NCBI GenBank assembly: GCA_020632925.1
Contig: JACKER010000037.1
Span: forward strand, 1-56,745
Direction of reading: 5' to 3'
Length of the DNA: 56,745 nt
DNA from: Alphaproteobacteria bacterium
GTDB lineage: Bacteria; Myxococcota_A; UBA796; GCA-2862545
Below, one piece after another: positions 37,201 through 45,172 of this stretch. The number at the start of each line of letters is the position of its first letter. The first letter of the stretch is position 1. The position numbers were made by a program, and so were the translations under genes. The notes under the pieces were generated by a model, which had not been told where the DNA came from, ran no database searches, and saw nothing but the letters and a program-made list of their open reading frames with translations.

Positions 37201-37482
37201 GTCGGAGCGGCACCCGATCGGCTCGGAGGCCAGATCGTCGCGGCGGCGCTCCACGGAGGCTTCGAGGAGGCGGTGGGTCTGCTGGGCGAGCCGCCGGTGG
37301 GTGAGCCGGAGCTCCGGCGTCGTTGGTGGTGCTACGCCGCCTGGGTGGAGGCCCTCCGCGGACGGGCCGACCGAGCGCGCGAGCACCTGGCGAACGCCCG
37401 ACGCGAGGGGGTGGCGGGGAGCGACGCGATGCGTTGGTACCGGTTCGCCGAACGCGCGATCGAGCGCGACCGATCAACGTGA
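34210..37482 (+). CDS. Ser/Thr kinase - NB-ARC - TPR regulator
   Basis: A 1090-residue STAND-type protein. Residues 1-245 are a kinase: GRGGSGVVFEA, VALKLL, catalytic loop HLDLKPANVL, VADLGIA (DLG, not DFG) and YMAPEQ. Residues about 275-560 are an NB-ARC/AfsR-like NTPase: VGRED, GPGGIGKTRAA (intact Walker A Lys), LLVLDNFEQI, TSREPLRL, GLPLAIELAAARL. The remainder is TPR repeats. In related proteins NTPase oligomerisation on ligand binding by the TPRs drives the output domain, here the kinase. The ATG at 34210 follows AGGGAC. This architecture is shared with defence and developmental regulators; which one cannot be decided. Confidence 0.88.
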   Translation: MASAGDRVGRYELVRELGRGGSGVVFEATLHGPAGFRKQVALKLLHRKDDRLVREARLGGLLRHPNLVDVYELGRADDGGWYCAMELVLGRIEDVLPLPPRAVVDVGLQICAGLSHAHEQIGLVHLDLKPANVLLDGAVVKVADLGIAQARGFEGDGQIRGTYGYMAPEQLAGWTCDARADVYSLGLVLRDLTLGLDPSDGPTRPDLSWLQPVLDRCTALVADERYPDMAAVAQALSELQVDGPSLAERVGRPPRRLVMPTAPATTVSGERDAFVGREDVIATVGSLLAAPGVLTLKGPGGIGKTRAARRSASLWGERTGMPTWFVELEAVRDAAGLFAAVASALRLRPGADPEVELGYALAGRSPCLLVLDNFEQITTLAPILERWQQAAPRLRLVATSREPLRLASERLVDLEPLPPAEALALLVDRATRHGARLDPDDPDVRKLAGSLDGLPLAIELAAARLGTFSVTQVLGRLRDRFKLLRGRTHGVPERQATLRGALDWSWDLLSEDERSTLSQLTVFRGGISLERAEEVVTLASGEWVLDVVQSLVDRSLLQARRGRFSMLDAVREYAAEQLADREAVEARHGAAFAALAAELATAELANLEAGALRAVTRADARVAARTGLAALHVGRSSAPMSWHVALASRVLSVVTDAADRVDLLLAIAWAHLRSAALEEAEQVARAAREEAVLADAVRRATCEDQLAQTLILRGRYEEAEEALRAAESLGPEGERITASTRGSLHRARGEHDLALACFRRAEQEARRSGSADQLATELTNLGLALRERGDSQEARRVTDEALGIQRELGNRRMVAVLLSQRASIRRQVGDTDGSVEDVTEARNIHRELGARLHEAITLGNLARLLRALGRVEESVARHREGVALLRALDVPRSLLLALNGLGVSLQVGGDLAAAEAAYREALAIGERIAHVELAAVASANLSSVLVDLGRLEEADARLLTDLERFQDSRRSSQLQLHRMEIALLEGRPDDALALGALVGAAPDRLGGQIVAAALHGGFEEAVGLLGEPPVGEPELRRRWWCYAAWVEALRGRADRAREHLANARREGVAGSDAMRWYRFAERAIERDRST

Positions 37483-37489
37483 GTCGACG

Positions 37490-38116
37490 TTACGGCTGGA
37501 GGATCGTCACGCCAGCGCCCGCGTGGGCCCCCGTCGTCACCGCCTCCACCGCCGCGCGAGCCACCTCGATCCGGTCGACGTGATCGTTGGCCCCCACCTG
37601 GAGGTCTGCACCGATGCGGGTGGGCCCGCCGGTGCCGTCGGTGAGCCGAGGCGGGTGCAGCAGCGTCCACGACAGCCCGCTCTCCTTCACGATGCGCTCC
37701 TGCTCGTCGCGCTCGTGGGCGGCGTGTGGGTTGGCCGTGCGCCAGGTCGTCCGCATCGCGCGCATCCACCACCCCAGGTGGTCCGGCGGGTGGCCGATGG
37801 CGGCGCCCGTGATCACGACGATCCGCTGGACGTCGTGCCGGTGACAGGCGTCGACGGCCAGCTGCGTGCCGTGGCTGCACACGTCGGGGTTCTCCTTCGA
37901 CGGACCGAGCGCGACGATCACGGCCTGCGAGCCGGCGACCGCGTCGTCCACGGTGTCCTCGTGCAGCACCGAGCCCTGGATCCAGGTGAGCCCGGGGCGG
38001 GCGGTGTCGGGCACGGTGCCCCGCGTGACGGCCATGACCTGGTGCCCCGCCTGCAGCGCGAGATCGACCACGTGCCGGCCCGTGCGCCCGGTGGCGCCGA
38101 GCACGGTGATCCGCAC
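37490..38116 (-). CDS. NmrA/SDR-type NAD(P)-binding protein
   Basis: A 208-residue Rossmann-fold protein: ITVLGATGRTGRHVV (GxxGxxG), VIVALG, VVITGA and a Tyr-less active region. It is in the atypical SDR/NmrA group that binds NAD(P) and either catalyses simple redox steps or senses the nucleotide state. The start GTG at 38116 lies two bases after the stop of the copper-chaperone gene, so they are probably one transcript. Its 3' end converges on the kinase gene, leaving seven bases between stops. Confidence 0.8.
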   Translation of the reverse strand: MRITVLGATGRTGRHVVDLALQAGHQVMAVTRGTVPDTARPGLTWIQGSVLHEDTVDDAVAGSQAVIVALGPSKENPDVCSHGTQLAVDACHRHDVQRIVVITGAAIGHPPDHLGWWMRAMRTTWRTANPHAAHERDEQERIVKESGLSWTLLHPPRLTDGTGGPTRIGADLQVGANDHVDRIEVARAAVEAVTTGAHAGAGVTILQP

Positions 38117-38118
38117 GG

Positions 38119-38319
38119 TCAGGCCCGTCCGGCGAAGTCGAAGCCGGCGGCCTCGACGGCCTTGCGCACCACGTTCTCGTCGGCGTCGCCGGCGACCTTC
38201 GCGATGCCCTTCTCGTGATCGACCTCGGCCGTGACGCCGACGCGCTCGAGCGCCTTCTTCACGGAGCTGGCGCAGCCCCCGCAGGTCATCCCCTCCACCT
38301 TGAACGTCGCTTCGGCCAT
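38119..38319 (-). CDS. heavy-metal-associated (CopZ-like) metallochaperone
   Basis: A 66-residue single HMA domain with the metal motif GMTCGGC (residues 10-16) and the usual beta-alpha-beta-beta-alpha-beta pattern. Such proteins carry Cu(I) or similar soft metals to P-type ATPases or regulators. No copper ATPase is in the window. It is followed two bases later by the NmrA-like gene. The start ATG at 38319 follows GGAGGG. Confidence 0.92.
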   Translation of the reverse strand: MAEATFKVEGMTCGGCASSVKKALERVGVTAEVDHEKGIAKVAGDADENVVRKAVEAAGFDFAGRA

Positions 38320-38365
38320 GGACGGACCCTCCCTGACCGGAAGGTATCGCGGACGGGCCCGCCGC

Positions 38366-39199
38366 TCACCGGGCCGCGTCGGCCTCCTCGACCTGGCCGA
38401 GGCGGGAGATGTGGTAGACCCGGTCGCCCCCGCGCACGCCGATCAGCGTGGCGGAGATGGTGTCCTCGTCGACGCGGTCGTAGGCGATGGTCAGCGTCTT
38501 GCCGTTCGGCGCGATCAGGTCGACGGTCCCCGCCTGGGGCGCCGGATCGAGCATGCGCAGCTCCATGTCCGCCATCTCGAGCGACCATGTCTCGCCCTCC
38601 GTCGTCCACTCCCGCGTCCCGTCGAGCGTGAAGCCGAAGTCCCAGAAGGTGACCCCGGTCTCCATCGGCGCGGTGACGTGGTCGCCGTGGACCTCCACGA
38701 CGTTGCTCGGGTCCTTCAGGTCGGTCCAGGTGTGGTCGGTCACCACCCGCCGGGACAGGTCGGCGCCGGACCAGGTGACCTCCGCGCCGCCGTCCACCTG
38801 CACGTCACCGTTGCTGAAGCCGTTCCAGGTGTGCTCGACCTGCAGCGACCCGAGCGTCGTGTCGACCACCTCGACGGTGTTCACGCCCGCGTAGGTGTGG
38901 TGGTTGTAGACGCAGTCGTCGTCCAGTGTGCCGTAGTCGATGGTCACGAGCGCGCCGTCGGTCGTCACGACGGTGCACGGCGCCTGGCTCTCCCAGAAGT
39001 CCCCGATCGCCTGCGCGGCGTCGATCACGGCGTCGCCGATCGTGAAGTCCGTCGACACCTCGACGACCTCGCTCGTGGCCTGCTCGCCACGCGCCGACTC
39101 GTTGACCTGCCCGAGGGCCGCCAGCGCCTCGAACACGCCCATCTCCTCGTCGTCACAGGCCGCCAGCACCAGCAGCGCCAGGGGGAACGCGCGCTTCAT
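38366..39199 (-). CDS. lipoprotein, unknown
   Basis: A 277-residue exported protein with signal MKRAFPLALLVLAACDD, lipobox Cys at about residue 15. The mature region is rich in acidic residues and beta-strands (VVEVSTDFTIGDAVIDAAQ; VTFWDFGFTLDGTREW). No family is recognised. The start ATG at 39199 gives the clean signal; the longer open frame to 39289 adds non-signal residues. It lies downstream of the MopE-like gene on the same strand, 56 bases away. Confidence 0.65.
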   Translation of the reverse strand: MKRAFPLALLVLAACDDEEMGVFEALAALGQVNESARGEQATSEVVEVSTDFTIGDAVIDAAQAIGDFWESQAPCTVVTTDGALVTIDYGTLDDDCVYNHHTYAGVNTVEVVDTTLGSLQVEHTWNGFSNGDVQVDGGAEVTWSGADLSRRVVTDHTWTDLKDPSNVVEVHGDHVTAPMETGVTFWDFGFTLDGTREWTTEGETWSLEMADMELRMLDPAPQAGTVDLIAPNGKTLTIAYDRVDEDTISATLIGVRGGDRVYHISRLGQVEEADAAR

Positions 39200-39255
39200 G
39201 TCTCCTCCATGCCCGTCGGACCCCCGAGGTCCGTCGAGCGGAAAGACATTGTGCC

Positions 39256-40704
39256 TCAGCCCGTGTCGATCGCGATCTGGAGCGGGCATTGGGCGGGGTG
39301 CTCACCCACCGGCGCGACGCGGATCTCGTACACCCCGGTCTCGTTCTTGAACGCCGCGGTCGGGATGCTGACGCTGTCCCCGTTGTGGTCGAGGCGGCGC
39401 GTGATCTCGCCCGCAGGCCCGGTGATCGTGGCCTCGTAGATCAGGCCGTCGCCGACGGAGAGCAGCTCCACGCGGACGTGGAAGTCGTCGAGCGCGCCGT
39501 CGTGCGCGAACACCGAGAACCGCTCGACGTCCTTGCCGTCGCGGATCCGCAGCGCGAGCTCGTCGCGCGTGGTGCGGTGCCCCCCGAACGGGTTTCGCAG
39601 CGGGGTGGCGCCGGCCAGGGCGAACGGTCGGTCGTCGTCGGGCTCGTACCGGTCCTCGTCGGTGGGGCGGGTCACACCCTCGTCCACCTGGCCGTCGCAG
39701 TCGTTGTCCTTGCAGTCCGGCTGCTCCTTGGCGACCGGCGACACGGTCCGATCGTCGTCCCGACAGTCCCCCTTCTCCTCGGAGAAGCCGTCGCCGTCGT
39801 CGTCGTAGGCGATCGTCCCCTCGTCGACGATGCCGTCGCAGTCCTCGTCGACGCCGGTCGGATCCGGATCCTCCGGACGCGGGATGGTGGGGTCGCCCTC
39901 GGCGCAGTCCACCGGACCGTCGAAGTGCTCGATCTCCCCGTCGCAGTCGATGTCCAGATCGGGCCGCACGACCGCGCCGTCGCCGTCCGGGTCGGGGAAG
40001 GCCACCGCCCCGGGGTGCACGGCAGCGTCGAAGTCGTCGCAGTCGGGCCCGCCGAACTTCTTGGACACGAACCCGTCGTTGTCGCGGTCCTTGCAGGTCG
40101 GGCCGGTGCAGGGCTCGGCGATCGAGAGCGCGAGCGTGCGCTCGTCGACGACCAGCTCGCCGCGGCGGAGCGTGACCACGAGGCGGTGCGCCCCCTGGGA
40201 GAGCCCGCTCGCGTCCAGTCGCACCACCGGACCGCTGACGGGCTCCCGGCGCACGAGGGAGCGCCCGTCGTCGGGCAGCTCCGCGGACAGCGTCAGCTCC
40301 GGCAGCGGGCAGGCGCCCGTGACCCGCAGCAGGATCTCGGCCGGGTCGCCCTGCCGCGGCGGACGCTCCCAGCCCGGCCAGTCGGCCGCCACGTCCACCG
40401 GGGGCACGGTCACCTCGATGGACGCGCCCTCCACCTCGAGGGTGTGGCGACCGGGGAGCGCGGGACGCTCGAAGGTGGCGGTGACCTCGCCCGCGGGCAG
40501 GCGGAGGGGCTCGGTGGCCTGCCCGTCGATACGGACCGACAGCGCGCGGTCCTCCTTCCAGGGCTCCGTGAGGACCACGGCCTCGACCGTCGCGCAGGGT
40601 CCGCCGCGGGCGCTCTCGAGGCGGATCTCGGGGGCCCCGAACAGCCCGCCACAACCGAGCAGCGCGAGCCCGACCGGGACGCCGGCGGCGAGCGCGGGCC
40701 TCAC
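39256..40704 (-). CDS. MopE-type calcium-loop lipoprotein
   Basis: A 482-residue exported protein. The signal RPALAAGVPVGLALLGCGG ends in a lipobox. The central region carries repeated Asp/Asn loops with paired Cys (CKDRDNDGFVSKKFGGPDC; DEDCDGIVDEG; DNDCDGQVDEG), the 'putative metal-binding' MopE motif common in Myxococcota. The C-terminus has a beta-sandwich (VERFSVFAHDGALDDFHVRV) like pre-peptidase C domains. The start GTG at 40704 overlaps the stop of hutI (GTGA), so it is translated from a coupled message. It probably binds metal at the cell surface. Confidence 0.8.
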   Translation of the reverse strand: MRPALAAGVPVGLALLGCGGLFGAPEIRLESARGGPCATVEAVVLTEPWKEDRALSVRIDGQATEPLRLPAGEVTATFERPALPGRHTLEVEGASIEVTVPPVDVAADWPGWERPPRQGDPAEILLRVTGACPLPELTLSAELPDDGRSLVRREPVSGPVVRLDASGLSQGAHRLVVTLRRGELVVDERTLALSIAEPCTGPTCKDRDNDGFVSKKFGGPDCDDFDAAVHPGAVAFPDPDGDGAVVRPDLDIDCDGEIEHFDGPVDCAEGDPTIPRPEDPDPTGVDEDCDGIVDEGTIAYDDDGDGFSEEKGDCRDDDRTVSPVAKEQPDCKDNDCDGQVDEGVTRPTDEDRYEPDDDRPFALAGATPLRNPFGGHRTTRDELALRIRDGKDVERFSVFAHDGALDDFHVRVELLSVGDGLIYEATITGPAGEITRRLDHNGDSVSIPTAAFKNETGVYEIRVAPVGEHPAQCPLQIAIDTG

Positions 40705-41921
40705 ACCGGCACCCCGAAGTGCACGCGCAGCAGGGGGTGGGCGCCGGACATCGTCTGGATCAACGAGGCGGCGACCGGCGGATCGCCCGGCGGCGGCAGG
40801 AGGACGGCGAGGTCGCCCACCGCACCTGGTCGCAGGACGCCCGCGTCCGCCAGGCCCAGCGCGCGCGCGGCCACCCGCGTGACGCCGAGCAGCGCCTCCT
40901 CGACCGTGAGCCCCATCGTGATCGTCGCCAGCGTGGCGCAGGTCCACAGGTCGGGCACCGGCGAGGAGCCCGGGTTGAGGTCGGTCGCGACCGCGAAGGG
41001 CACGCCCGCCTCTCGGAGCCTGGCGACCGGCGGCGACGTGTCCTTCAGGTAGAGCATGGCGCCGGGCAGCATCGTGGCCACGGTGCCGGCCTCCGCCATC
41101 GCCGCGATCCCGTCGTCGTCGATGCGCTCCAGGTGGTCCGCGGAGAGCGCACCGAGGCGCGCCGCCATCGCCGCGGCCCCCGTGAACGCGACCTGCTCGG
41201 CGTGGATTCGCAGATGAAGCCCGTGAGCCCTGCCCTCACGCAGGATCCGCTCGCCCTCCTCGACGGTGAAGGCGCCCCGGTCGACGTAGACATCGATGCC
41301 CTCCGCCTCGGGCGCGCACAGCGGCAGCTGCTCGTTCACGACCTGGTCGACGTAGGCCGCGCGGTCCCCGCGGAGCTCGGCGGGGACGGCGTGAGCGCCG
41401 AGGAACGTGCGCACGACGCGCACCCGCGCGAGCTCTCCGGCGCGGCGGGCGGCGCGCAGCATGCGCAGCTCGGTGGCGGGGTCGAGCCCGTAGCCGCTCT
41501 TGATCTCGACGGTGCCCACCCCCTTGGCAGCGAGGAGGGCCAGGCGCTCGGCGGCGACCCGGGCGAGGAGCTCCTCGGAGGTGTCGCGGGTGGCGCGGAC
41601 GGTGGACAGGATGCCGCCGCCCTGCTCGAGGATCGACGTGTAGCTCTCGCCCGCGAGCCGGCGGCGGAACTCGTCCGCGCGGGAGCCCGCCCAGACCGCG
41701 TGCGTGTGAGCGTCGATCAGCGCGGGCAGCCCGATCGCGCCCGGCAGCGAGCGGGTGTCGGGGGCGTCCGGCGCCTCGCGCGACGGACCCACCCAGGTCA
41801 CCCGGCCGCCGGCAAAGGCGACCGCGACGTCGTGCAGTGCGCCCAGCGGCCCCTCGCCGCGCTCGGGGTCCATCGTGAGGACCAGCGCGAGGTCGCGGAC
41901 GACGAGGTCGGGCTCGCTCAC
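40701..41921 (-). CDS. hutI: imidazolonepropionase
   Basis: A 406-residue amidohydrolase. Motifs: LIDAHTHAVWAGSR (metal His pair), GGGILSTVRATR, GTVEIKSGYGL, FLGAHAVP, HAEQ and ATDLNPGSSPV (metal Asp). These match HutI, which opens the imidazolone ring to N-formimino-L-glutamate in histidine degradation. The GTG start at 41921 overlaps the stop of glgC, and its own stop overlaps the next gene. The other hut genes are not in the window, so coupling to glycogen synthesis is unusual. Confidence 0.92.
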   Translation of the reverse strand: MSEPDLVVRDLALVLTMDPERGEGPLGALHDVAVAFAGGRVTWVGPSREAPDAPDTRSLPGAIGLPALIDAHTHAVWAGSRADEFRRRLAGESYTSILEQGGGILSTVRATRDTSEELLARVAAERLALLAAKGVGTVEIKSGYGLDPATELRMLRAARRAGELARVRVVRTFLGAHAVPAELRGDRAAYVDQVVNEQLPLCAPEAEGIDVYVDRGAFTVEEGERILREGRAHGLHLRIHAEQVAFTGAAAMAARLGALSADHLERIDDDGIAAMAEAGTVATMLPGAMLYLKDTSPPVARLREAGVPFAVATDLNPGSSPVPDLWTCATLATITMGLTVEEALLGVTRVAARALGLADAGVLRPGAVGDLAVLLPPPGDPPVAASLIQTMSGAHPLLRVHFGVPV

Positions 41922-43204
41922 AGCACGGAGCCCGGCTCGATCACGGCGTTCTTGTGGACCAGGACGATGCCGTCGCGCACGCACCACTGCTCGTGGTCCT
42001 CGTCGGGGCGGTCCGGGTGCCCGTGCAGCACCGCGCCGGCGCCGATGCGGGCGTTCTTGTCCACGATCGCGCGGCGGATGGACGCCCCCTCACCGATGCC
42101 CACGGGGATCTTGCCGGACTTCACCACGTCCGTCCGCCGGTCACCGAGCTCGTAGAAGTCGGCGCCCATGAGGATCGAGTCCTCCACGCGGCTGCCCGGG
42201 AGCAGGCAGGCGCGCTGGCCGACGATGCTGTGGACGACGCGGGCGCCCTGCAGCAGGCAGCCCTCGGCCACGAGCGAGCGCTCGATGCGGGCGTCCCGGA
42301 ACACGGTCGGCGGCAGGAAGCGCGCCCGCGTGAAGATGGGCGCCTCGGGCACGTAGAACCGGAACGGCGGCTCCTCCTCGCACAACATCAGGTTGGCGTC
42401 GTAGAACGCCTTGATGGTCCCGATGTCCTCCCAGTAGTCCTGGAAGAGGTACGCGTGGACGTTGTGATCGGCCAGGGCGCGCGGGAGGATGTCCTTGCCG
42501 AAGTCGAGGTGGTCCTCCTTCTCGAGCAGCGCCTTGAGCACCTCGAAGCGGAAGACGTACACACCCATCGACGCCAGATAGTCCTTGTCGGTCTTCCACT
42601 GCTTCTTGAACGCTGGCGTGAGCGCGATGGACGAGAGGTCCTCGTCGGCGCCCGGCTTCTCGCGGAACGACTGGATCCGGCCGGTGTCGTCGGTGGCGAG
42701 CACCCCGAAGCCCTCGCACTCGTGCCGGTTCACCGGGATCGTGGACACGGTGATGTCCGCGCCCATCGCCTCGTGGTGCGCGATCATCTTGTCGTACTGC
42801 ATGCGGTAGAGGTGGTCGCCGGACAGGATGAGCACGTGCTCCACCCCGGGGCGGTCGAACCGCGACATGTGCTTGCGGACGGCGTCCGCGGTACCCTGGA
42901 ACCAGTCGCCGCCCGGGGAGTCCCGCTGCTCGGCGGCCAACACCTCCACGAAGCCGTTCGTGAACATGTCGAACCGGTAGGTCCGAGCGATGTGGGCATT
43001 CAAGGACGCCGACTGGAACTGCGTGAGGACGAAGATCTCGCGCAGTCCGCTGTTGATGGCGCTCGACAGCGGGATGTCGATGAGGCGGTACTTCCCGCCC
43101 AGCGGCACCGCCGGCTTCGCCCTGTACTTCGTGAGAGGGTACAGACGCGACCCACGTCCACCCCCGAGAACCACCGTCACCACCTTGCCGTTGACCGTCG
43201 CCAC
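41918..43204 (-). CDS. glgC: glucose-1-phosphate adenylyltransferase
   Basis: A 428-residue ADP-glucose pyrophosphorylase. The nucleotidyltransferase core shows VVLGGGRGSRLYPLTKYRAKPAVPLGG, FQGTADAVR, ILSGDHLYRMQY and DYWEDIGTI; the C-terminal left-handed helix holds hexad repeats (RIERSLVAEGCLL; SILMGADFYE). It makes ADP-glucose for glycogen. The GTG start at 43204 follows GGAGG. It is the first gene of the glgC-hutI-MopE-like operon and is divergent from the FG-GAP lipoprotein gene, with 43 bases between the starts. Confidence 0.93.
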   Translation of the reverse strand: MATVNGKVVTVVLGGGRGSRLYPLTKYRAKPAVPLGGKYRLIDIPLSSAINSGLREIFVLTQFQSASLNAHIARTYRFDMFTNGFVEVLAAEQRDSPGGDWFQGTADAVRKHMSRFDRPGVEHVLILSGDHLYRMQYDKMIAHHEAMGADITVSTIPVNRHECEGFGVLATDDTGRIQSFREKPGADEDLSSIALTPAFKKQWKTDKDYLASMGVYVFRFEVLKALLEKEDHLDFGKDILPRALADHNVHAYLFQDYWEDIGTIKAFYDANLMLCEEEPPFRFYVPEAPIFTRARFLPPTVFRDARIERSLVAEGCLLQGARVVHSIVGQRACLLPGSRVEDSILMGADFYELGDRRTDVVKSGKIPVGIGEGASIRRAIVDKNARIGAGAVLHGHPDRPDEDHEQWCVRDGIVLVHKNAVIEPGSVL

Positions 43205-43247
43205 GAAACGAGCCTCCGCCGATGCGGCCCACAGTACCGCAGGTGGT

Positions 43248-44666
43248 GTGCGCTGGGCAGCCACGGCGCTCCTGCTGTCGCTGTTCGACCCGGTCTCCGG
43301 GTGCAGCGTCCAGTGCTCGGGGCCGGGATGCGAGAGCTCGTGGCCTGCGGCACGCCTCGACGTGCTGCGGGGATTGCCCGCGGAGCGCGAGGGCCAGGTG
43401 CGCGACCTCGGTGTGGGGACGTGGATCGGGTCGTTGGACGAGGGACCGGTGTGGTCGCCGATGCCGGTCAAGGGCGGGCGGATCGCGATCGGGCAGCCGT
43501 CGGCGAACCGCGTGGTGCTGGTCGACGATCGGACGGACTCGGGGACGGTCGATTCGGTCGCGACCTGGAGCGACGACGCCTCGTCCTCGTTCGGCTCCGC
43601 GGTGGCCGTGGTCCCCGACGTGGGCGGCGCCGAGGCGTACGACCTGTGGATCGGCGCGCCGGACGCGGACTTCGGGAAGGGCGCGGTCCACCTGTTCAGG
43701 ACGGCGGAGCTCGACGTCGACGTCACGACCGACGGGGCGGAGCTCACGCTCACCGGCGGGACGGCGGGCGACCAGCTCGGGACGTCCGTGGTGCGCTGTG
43801 CGGACCTCACGGGCGATCGGCGCGCGGACCTGATCGTGACCGCTCCCTGGTTCACGAGCCCCTCGGGCGGCGGGTTGGACGGTGCGGTGCCGCCGCTGGC
43901 GGGCGCCACGTTCCTGCTGCGGTCGCAGGACCTCCAGGGCCAGAGCGGGCGCGTGTCGGTCTGGGACCTGGCGACCACCTGGTACGGCGGCACCTCGGGC
44001 GAGGGCGCTGGCCGGGCTGTCTCGTGCGACCGTGATCTGGACGGGGACGGGCTCGTGGACGTGGTCATCGGCGCGCCCTGGGCGGGCGACGGGCGAGGGC
44101 GGATCTACGTGCTGTCGGGCGGGGACGTGGCGGGAGGGCGGCTGGACCTCGTCGCCACCGTCATCGACGGGCCGACCGCGGGCGACATGTTCGGCGCCTC
44201 GCTCGCGACGCTCGAGGTGGGCACGCAGGTCGCGCTGGCGGTGGGTGCGCCCGGCGCGCGCGACGGCACGGGGGAGGTGGCGCTGTTCCCGGGGACCGAG
44301 CTCGACAGCGGCAACCCCCGCCAGCTGGCGACCTTCGAGGGGACGGAGCGGACCACGGCGGACCACTTCGGGCGCACGCTGCTGGTCGCGGACCTCGACG
44401 GGGACGCGCTCGACGACCTGGTGGTGGGCGCGCCCGACGCGCACGGGTCCGGCCGGAACGACTTCGACACGGGCGCGATCTGGATCTGGACCGGCGCCAC
44501 CTCCGACACCTGGGCCGCGCGGATCGCGGCGGCGGACGCGGACCGTCTGCTGGACGGGGACCAGCCCTTCGAGCGTATCGGGGCGCGACTGGCGTCGGCG
44601 GATCTGGACGGCGATGGGCTGGACGATCTGCTGGTGCCCACGCGCACGGCGGATCCGAATCCCTGA
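43248..44666 (+). CDS. FG-GAP repeat lipoprotein
   Basis: A 472-residue exported protein. MRWAATALLLSLFDPVSGC is the signal with lipobox. The rest is built of FG-GAP propeller blades with calcium loops (DLDGDGLVDVVIGAPW; DLDGDALDDLVVGAPD; DLDGDGLDDLLV) and GA(P/D) motifs, as in integrin alpha-like beta-propellers. The ligand is unknown. The start GTG at 43248 is the first codon of the signal. It shares its short upstream region with glgC. Confidence 0.82.
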   Translation: MRWAATALLLSLFDPVSGCSVQCSGPGCESSWPAARLDVLRGLPAEREGQVRDLGVGTWIGSLDEGPVWSPMPVKGGRIAIGQPSANRVVLVDDRTDSGTVDSVATWSDDASSSFGSAVAVVPDVGGAEAYDLWIGAPDADFGKGAVHLFRTAELDVDVTTDGAELTLTGGTAGDQLGTSVVRCADLTGDRRADLIVTAPWFTSPSGGGLDGAVPPLAGATFLLRSQDLQGQSGRVSVWDLATTWYGGTSGEGAGRAVSCDRDLDGDGLVDVVIGAPWAGDGRGRIYVLSGGDVAGGRLDLVATVIDGPTAGDMFGASLATLEVGTQVALAVGAPGARDGTGEVALFPGTELDSGNPRQLATFEGTERTTADHFGRTLLVADLDGDALDDLVVGAPDAHGSGRNDFDTGAIWIWTGATSDTWAARIAAADADRLLDGDQPFERIGARLASADLDGDGLDDLLVPTRTADPNP

Positions 44667-44790
44667 CACGGCGGGCTACGGGCTTCGGGCTACAGGCTGC
44701 CGACCGTCCCGGGCCGTCTGGTCGAAGGGTCTCGGTCCCGAGCCACGCCCGGTGGGCTCCGCAGCGTCGGTGGTGGCCGAATCGCCGTTC

Positions 44791-44826
44791 GGGAGCGGGA
44801 GCGGGAGCGGGATCGGGAGCGGGTGG
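44791..44826 (+). repeat. hexamer array GGGAGC
   Basis: Six consecutive 6-base units: four GGGAGC, one GGGATC and a final GGGTGG. A simple tandem repeat likely prone to slippage. Confidence 0.85.
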
Positions 44827-45012
44827 TTGTTCTCGGATCGAGGCCCGTGGTCGTTCTCGTGGTCAGTTGGACGCTGCGGCCCTCACCACAACCCTCTTGC
44901 GCAGGCGGGCGAGGGAAACGCAGTTCCCTGACCCTCCCCCAAACGAGGAAGATAGCGTAAAATGCCAGGAGCGCAGCAACCGGGGTGTGATCAGGGAACG
45001 AACGACACCCAA

Positions 45013-45047
45013 GCCCGCCGCCCGCCGCCCGCCGCCCGCCGCCCGCC
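45013..45047 (+). repeat. heptamer array GCCCGCC, five copies
   Basis: Five exact copies of the 7-base unit GCCCGCC. It lies about 125 bases upstream of the following lipoprotein start; copy-number changes could alter promoter spacing. Confidence 0.85.
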
Positions 45048-45172
45048 CACCGCAGTCCGTACGTCGAAGCCCGCCGCCCGAGCCTGTAGCCTGTAGCCCG
45101 AAGCCGTAGTCCGTACCCGAGCTGGTTATGACGACGCGTTCGCGCGGTTCCGGCCGCGTGGCGGGAGGACAC

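Larger units (their letters stand above)
44672..45113. repeat. inverted heptad arrays flanking spacer
   Basis: At 44672-44698 the sequence is built of 7-base units CGGGCTA and CGGGCTT. At 45081-45113 the complementary units AGCCTGT and AGCCCGA recur. GCCTGTAGCCCGAAGCC at about 45089 is the reverse complement of part of the left array, with one indel and one mismatch over about 26 bases. The two could pair in a long RNA stem or mark element ends. Confidence 0.6.
44667..45172. other. 506-base repeat-filled spacer, no gene
   Basis: Between two plus-strand lipoprotein genes. It contains heptad arrays at both ends in inverted orientation, a hexamer array and a heptamer array. An AT-richer patch around 44945-44965 could hold a promoter for the following gene. 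A long minus-strand open frame spans it but translates repeats and the antisense of real genes, and is rejected. Confidence 0.6.
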
